Source: Oscillospiraceae bacterium (lineage in GTDB: Bacteria; Bacillota; Clostridia; Oscillospirales; Acutalibacteraceae). From it: DNA of 64,000 nucleotides. The translations under genes and the position numbers were made by a program. Each line of letters begins with the position of its first letter. Position 1 is the first letter of the stretch. The stretch spans positions 1-64,000 of the forward strand of contig SVOJ01000002.1 in assembly GCA_015066385.1 (NCBI GenBank), given 5' to 3'. The notes below the pieces were generated by a model. That model saw only the letters and a list, made by a program, of their open reading frames with translations. It was not told the origin of the DNA and searched no databases. Below, piece by piece: positions 60,790-64,000 of the stretch.

Positions 60790-61967
60790 TTTCCGAACGG
60801 TGTGGTGAGATGGGAGTAACGGAAATTTGTAATTTCTTGCTCCTTATCAAACCTGTAAATACTCAGCATCAGACCGATACCGATATAAAGGCACAGATTG
60901 GAAGAACCGCCGGCACTGTAGAACGGCAAAGTAATACCGATAACAGGCAGAAGCATAAGGCACATACCGATATTGATAACGGTCTGTCCTGCAATCATGG
61001 CAGCCATACCGTAACACATCAGCGCCGCAGCGTTGTTCCGTGATTTTCTTCCGTTCTGAATCAGGCGAACCGTAATGCCGACAAGAATTGCCAATACAAC
61101 AAAACAGCCGATAAAACCAAGTTCTTCGCCGAAAGCAGAAAAAATCATATCATTACGGCTTTCGGGAACAACACCCGCTTGGGTATAAGAGCCGTTAAAC
61201 AGGCCTTGTCCTGTCAGCCCGCCGTTTTTCATGGCATCCATACCGACTTGTTGCTGATACATGATATCCTCATACAGTTCAGGATAAAACAACCCTAAAA
61301 AACGGTTTCTCTGAATATCATCAAGAACATATTTCCATGCAAACGGCAACAGAGCGCAAACAGCGGCAATGCCGATCAGGAAATACCGCAAACCGACACC
61401 TGCAAAAAACATCATCACAATAAATATAATGACAAAAACCAGGGCACTTCCCATGTCACCCGACACAGCAACCAAGCCGATAGGAATCAGCGCATGGATA
61501 CCAAGAAAAACAATATGCTTAAAATGAACCAATCTGTCCTGCACAAGTTCTATGTGAATTCCGAAGGTTATAATGAAACCGATCTTCAGCAATTCCGACG
61601 GCTGAAAATACAAACCGCTTGAGCCGAGCATCAGCCATGTTTTTGCATCAGGCCGCGATTCGGGACCGACCCCGAAAATCAATGTTGCAAACATTAAAAG
61701 CAGACACACACCGCCTATAAGCGGGACCAATTTAAAAATCAGATTATAATCAATAAAAGATATCACCATTGCGCCGAACAAGCCCAGAATAACAGCAAGA
61801 AGCATAGTTGAAGCATCACGTGACAACAAACTGCCCTCATCCTTAAAAACAAGCGTAACACTTGCAACCATAAGAATACCGAGGGCTGAAGCCGCGGCAG
61901 ACAAAAGAAGCAATATTTTATCGGTTTCACGAAAAGCGGTTTTTAATGTATTCAGGATGCGTTGCAT
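60786..61967 (-). CDS. rodA: RodA/FtsW-family (SEDS) peptidoglycan polymerase
   Basis: 393 residues with about ten membrane helices. The SEDS hallmarks are present: a conserved polar loop with DMIFSAFGEELGFIG and the final LPFYSAGGSSNL. Most similar in length and N-terminus to RodA, the elongation glycosyltransferase; FtsW/SpoVE cannot be fully excluded. Its stop codon overlaps the pcrA stop on the other strand. Divergent promoter with tsaE at 61982-62032. Confidence 0.92.
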   Translation of the reverse strand: MQRILNTLKTAFRETDKILLLLSAAASALGILMVASVTLVFKDEGSLLSRDASTMLLAVILGLFGAMVISFIDYNLIFKLVPLIGGVCLLLMFATLIFGVGPESRPDAKTWLMLGSSGLYFQPSELLKIGFIITFGIHIELVQDRLVHFKHIVFLGIHALIPIGLVAVSGDMGSALVFVIIFIVMMFFAGVGLRYFLIGIAAVCALLPFAWKYVLDDIQRNRFLGLFYPELYEDIMYQQQVGMDAMKNGGLTGQGLFNGSYTQAGVVPESRNDMIFSAFGEELGFIGCFVVLAILVGITVRLIQNGRKSRNNAAALMCYGMAAMIAGQTVINIGMCLMLLPVIGITLPFYSAGGSSNLCLYIGIGLMLSIYRFDKEQEITNFRYSHLTTPFGN

Positions 61968-61981
61968 CTTTCTTTGATCCT

Positions 61982-62011
61982 TTGCAGTTTATTTTTGGTA
62001 TTTATTATAAT
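61982..62011 (+). promoter_or_regulatory. Sigma-A promoter of tsaE-tsaB-rpiB
   Basis: TTGCAG (61982-61987), 18 bases, TATAAT (62006-62011). Its -10 overlaps the -10 of the minus-strand rodA promoter (62004-62009). Confidence 0.68.
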
Positions 62012-62032
62012 CTTTTTCTACGCATTTTGCAA
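62004..62032 (-). promoter_or_regulatory. Sigma-A promoter of rodA
   Basis: Minus strand TTGCAA (62027-62032), 17 bases, TATAAT (62004-62009). Face-to-face with the tsaE promoter; the two -10 boxes share four base pairs in an ATTATAAT palindrome. Confidence 0.7.
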
Positions 62033-62053
62033 TATCAAGTTTACGGAGTTATT

Positions 62054-62482
62054 ATGCAAACTTTTATTTCAAACAACGAAAATGAAACCTTTGACTTTGC
62101 CGCACAGTTTGCAAAGCAATTGCCAGGCGGCAGTGTTATTGCCTTTACGGGCGGAATGGGTATGGGTAAAACTGCATTTGTACGCGGTGCATTGCAGGGA
62201 CTTAATAATCCGTCCCGTGTGTCAAGTCCGACATTTGCACTCGTCAATGATTACGGTGGCACACCGACGGTATATCATTTTGACATGTACCGCGTTTGTG
62301 ATGCGGATGATCTGTATTCAACAGGTTACTTCGACTATCTGACAGATAACTCCATTCTTTTTATTGAATGGAGTGAAAACATCACTGACTGTCTGCCTGA
62401 AAATACCATTTTTGTAACCATAGAAAAAGGGCAACATGAAAATCAACGGATCATTACGGTCAGAACGGGGGAAAAAGAATGA
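62054..62482 (+). CDS. tsaE: tRNA threonylcarbamoyladenosine biosynthesis ATPase TsaE
   Basis: 142 residues from ATG 62054 after ACGGAG. P-loop GGMGMGKT (about 33-40), the SPTFALVNDYGG segment and HFDMYR are typical. TsaE acts with TsaB and TsaD to make t6A at tRNA position 37. It overlaps tsaB by 4 bases. tsaD is not in the window. Confidence 0.96.
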   Translation: MQTFISNNENETFDFAAQFAKQLPGGSVIAFTGGMGMGKTAFVRGALQGLNNPSRVSSPTFALVNDYGGTPTVYHFDMYRVCDADDLYSTGYFDYLTDNSILFIEWSENITDCLPENTIFVTIEKGQHENQRIITVRTGEKE

Positions 62483-63195
62483 TTATTCTTGCATTGGAAT
62501 CTTCGGCTGTTGCGGCAAGTGCCGCTGTATGTAAAGACGGTCAAATCATCAGCGAAGCCTTTTTGAATATCGGCCTTACTCACTCGCAGACCCTGCTTCC
62601 GCTTGCCCGAAACGCACTTTCTGCCGCCAATCTGAAAGTCAGTGATGTGGATATTTTTGCAGTTTCTTACGGTCCCGGTTCCTTCACAGGCATCCGAATA
62701 GGCGTTGCTGCGGCAAAAGGTATGGCATTTGCAAACAACAAGCCGTGCTACGGCATATCGACACTCGAAGCCATGGCCTGGACGGTATCTGATACAGATG
62801 CATTGATTTGTCCTGTTATGGATGCCCGTTGCATGCAGGTCTATACGGCTTTGTTTGCATGCAAAAACAATCAGATTGAAAGAATAACAGCGGATGACGC
62901 TGTCAAAATCGACGAACTTGCCAACATGTTGCAGGCAAAAAAACATCCGATCCTTTTACTTGGTGACGGTGCTGAAAAATATTATACCCCCCTGCACGAA
63001 AGCGGTTTACATGTCACATTAGCAAGCGAAGCCATTCGTCAGCAACACGCAAGCGGCACTGCATTAGCGGCTTGGGCACGCTACAAAAACGGAATTGTTC
63101 CGATTGAATCCGAAAAACTTGTTCCCTGCTATCTGCGTCTTTCACAAGCAGAGAGGGAACGTCAAAATAAAGAAAAAGGAGAACAAAAACAATGA
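62479..63195 (+). CDS. tsaB: tRNA threonylcarbamoyladenosine protein TsaB
   Basis: 238 residues. ASKHA-fold start ILALESSAVAASAAVC, and YGPGSFTGIRIGVAAAKGMA are the TsaB hallmark. It forms the TsaB-TsaD heterodimer. Stop overlaps the rpiB start by 4 bases. Confidence 0.95.
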   Translation: MIILALESSAVAASAAVCKDGQIISEAFLNIGLTHSQTLLPLARNALSAANLKVSDVDIFAVSYGPGSFTGIRIGVAAAKGMAFANNKPCYGISTLEAMAWTVSDTDALICPVMDARCMQVYTALFACKNNQIERITADDAVKIDELANMLQAKKHPILLLGDGAEKYYTPLHESGLHVTLASEAIRQQHASGTALAAWARYKNGIVPIESEKLVPCYLRLSQAERERQNKEKGEQKQ

Positions 63196-63626
63196 TTGCA
63201 TTAAGCAGTGACCATGCAGGATATCCCCTCAAGGAGGCAATCCGTGCATATTTTGATGAGCAAGGAATCGAATACAAAGATTGCGGTGCTTATTCCGCAG
63301 ACCCTGTGGATTACCCAGCGCAGGCAAAAAAGGGCTGTGATTGCGTTATTTCCGGCGAATGCGAAAAAGCCATTCTTTGTTGCGGCACAGGCATCGGCAT
63401 TTCCATGGCGGCAAACAAGGTCAAAGGAATCCGCGCCGCTTGCTGCTCGGACTATTTCAGTGCAAAATACACCCGCATGCACAACGATGCAAATGTACTT
63501 TGCCTGGGTGCAAGAGTCATCGGTGTCGGTGCAGCACTTGAACTTGTTGACGTCTTCCTGAACACGGAATTCGAAGGCGGCAGACATCAAAGACGCGTTG
63601 ACCAGATTATGGAACTGGAAGGTTAA
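63192..63626 (+). CDS. rpiB: Ribose-5-phosphate isomerase B
   Basis: 144 residues. SSDHAGYPLKEAI opens the protein, and the catalytic CGTGIGISMAANK is at about 65-77. It interconverts ribose-5-phosphate and ribulose-5-phosphate. It ends 12 bases before the terminator hairpin. Confidence 0.96.
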   Translation: MIALSSDHAGYPLKEAIRAYFDEQGIEYKDCGAYSADPVDYPAQAKKGCDCVISGECEKAILCCGTGIGISMAANKVKGIRAACCSDYFSAKYTRMHNDANVLCLGARVIGVGAALELVDVFLNTEFEGGRHQRRVDQIMELEG

Positions 63627-63638
63627 AAGACAACAAAC

Positions 63639-63675
63639 AGGGCTGTTGCTAAATGCAACAGCCCTCTCATTTTTT
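63639..63675 (+). terminator. Rho-independent terminator of tsaE-tsaB-rpiB
   Basis: A perfect 11-bp stem, AGGGCTGTTGC (63639-63649) with its complement (63655-63665), followed by CTCATTTTTT on the plus strand. It separates rpiB from the convergent gene at 63674; on the minus strand the following T run is weaker. Confidence 0.88.
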
Positions 63676-64000
63676 ATACAATCTTTTTTACAATTGAAAA
63701 AACATATTGCCCATCGGGGCTTTTATGAGAAGAATCATACAAAAACTTTTCATCCGAACATCTGACTTCCCCGTTTGTGAATTCAAAATTCACATCACGC
63801 AGATTTCTGAAGGTTCTCCCTCTTGCCGTAAAATATGCTTCCTTCATCGTATACAGTTTCCAATACTGCAACATTTCATCTTTCACATCACAGACATCAA
63901 ATCGAACAATATCAGCAAGTGACCGAACGGTTGTTGCATAGATCTGTCGCAATTCAACATCCGAAAACTCCTTCTGCGCTTCGGAAAAGCGGAACGGTGC
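63674..64000 (-). CDS. 4'-phosphopantetheinyl transferase, C-terminal part (cut by window end)
   Basis: The frame is open to base 64000, giving at least 108 residues of the C-terminus. The segment FRFSEAQKEF...YWKLYTMKEAYFTARGRTFRNL matches the Sfp/AcpS superfamily, where W-x-x-K-E-A binds metal and the phosphopantetheine donor. It would transfer phosphopantetheine from CoA to carrier proteins. The N-terminal half lies outside the window. Confidence 0.72.
   Translation of the reverse strand, partial: APFRFSEAQKEFSDVELRQIYATTVRSLADIVRFDVCDVKDEMLQYWKLYTMKEAYFTARGRTFRNLRDVNFEFTNGEVRCSDEKFLYDSSHKSPDGQYVFSIVKKIV

Overview
The window looks like a chromosomal core region of an anaerobic, spore-forming member of the Clostridia (Bacillota). 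An Oscillospirales/Ruminococcaceae-type organism is my best guess, by inference only. Reasons: SpoIVA sits beside a SipL-type DUF3794/LysM protein; a YtfJ/GerW-type gene, RemA, RNase J and c-di-AMP genes are present; gene order matches the Firmicute blocks gmk-rpoZ-priA-def-fmt-rsmB-rlmN-prpC-prkC-rsgA, tilS-hpt-ftsH and gdpP-rplI-dnaB; Shine-Dalgarno sites are strong AGGAG types and TTG starts are common. I see no phage, IS element, CRISPR array or rRNA.

Layout. 1-602 holds a tRNA-Ala(GGC) unit on the minus strand with its own promoter, a tRNA-like remnant in its leader and a terminator. 603-5585 (minus) is a likely operon: a Cys-rich protein, a three-gene FAD/Fe-S set related to anaerobic glycerol-3-phosphate oxidation, and a cytoplasmic GH29 fucosidase. 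5666-5821 is a free-standing 51-residue amphipathic peptide gene with promoter, RBS and terminator. 5892-18538 (minus) carries a nucleotidyltransferase/phosphomutase-like fusion, RNase J, GdpP, L9, DnaB, TilS, Hpt, FtsH and a cyclophilin lipoprotein. RNase HI is on the plus strand at about 18750-19190. 19252-22236 holds the spore-coat pair spoIVA and sipL.

22439-51574 (minus) is an exceptionally compact run of about 30 genes with no gap above about 60 bases. It opens with asnS behind a good promoter and ends at tandem terminators after a 47-residue membrane peptide. It mixes c-di-AMP synthesis (cdaA/cdaR), a two-component system with a beta-propeller-like lipoprotein, chromosome condensation (scpA/scpB), sporulation and cell-wall genes, translation maturation (def, fmt, rsmB, rlmN, prmC), replication restart (priA) and the PrkC/PrpC kinase-phosphatase pair. 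51697-55133 holds der, a DUF512 radical-SAM protein and yceD-rpmF; 55267-57058 a P-loop protein and pgi. On the plus strand are divIVA-like-fumarase beta-pcrA (57240-60789) and tsaE-tsaB-rpiB (62054-63626). rodA (minus) lies between them, and a truncated phosphopantetheinyl transferase closes the window.

How the parts connect: c-di-AMP synthase and the GdpP phosphodiesterase are both here, so both arms of that second-messenger cycle are visible. Envelope control is represented by PrkC/PrpC, DacF, RodA, CdaR, the DivIVA-like protein and the two-component system. I found no clearly new multi-gene defence or mobile system. The most unusual items are the solitary 51-residue peptide gene, the tRNA remnant in the tRNA-Ala leader, the lipoprotein/two-component cassette where glmM often sits, the orphan fumarase beta subunit, and the face-to-face rodA/tsaE promoters.
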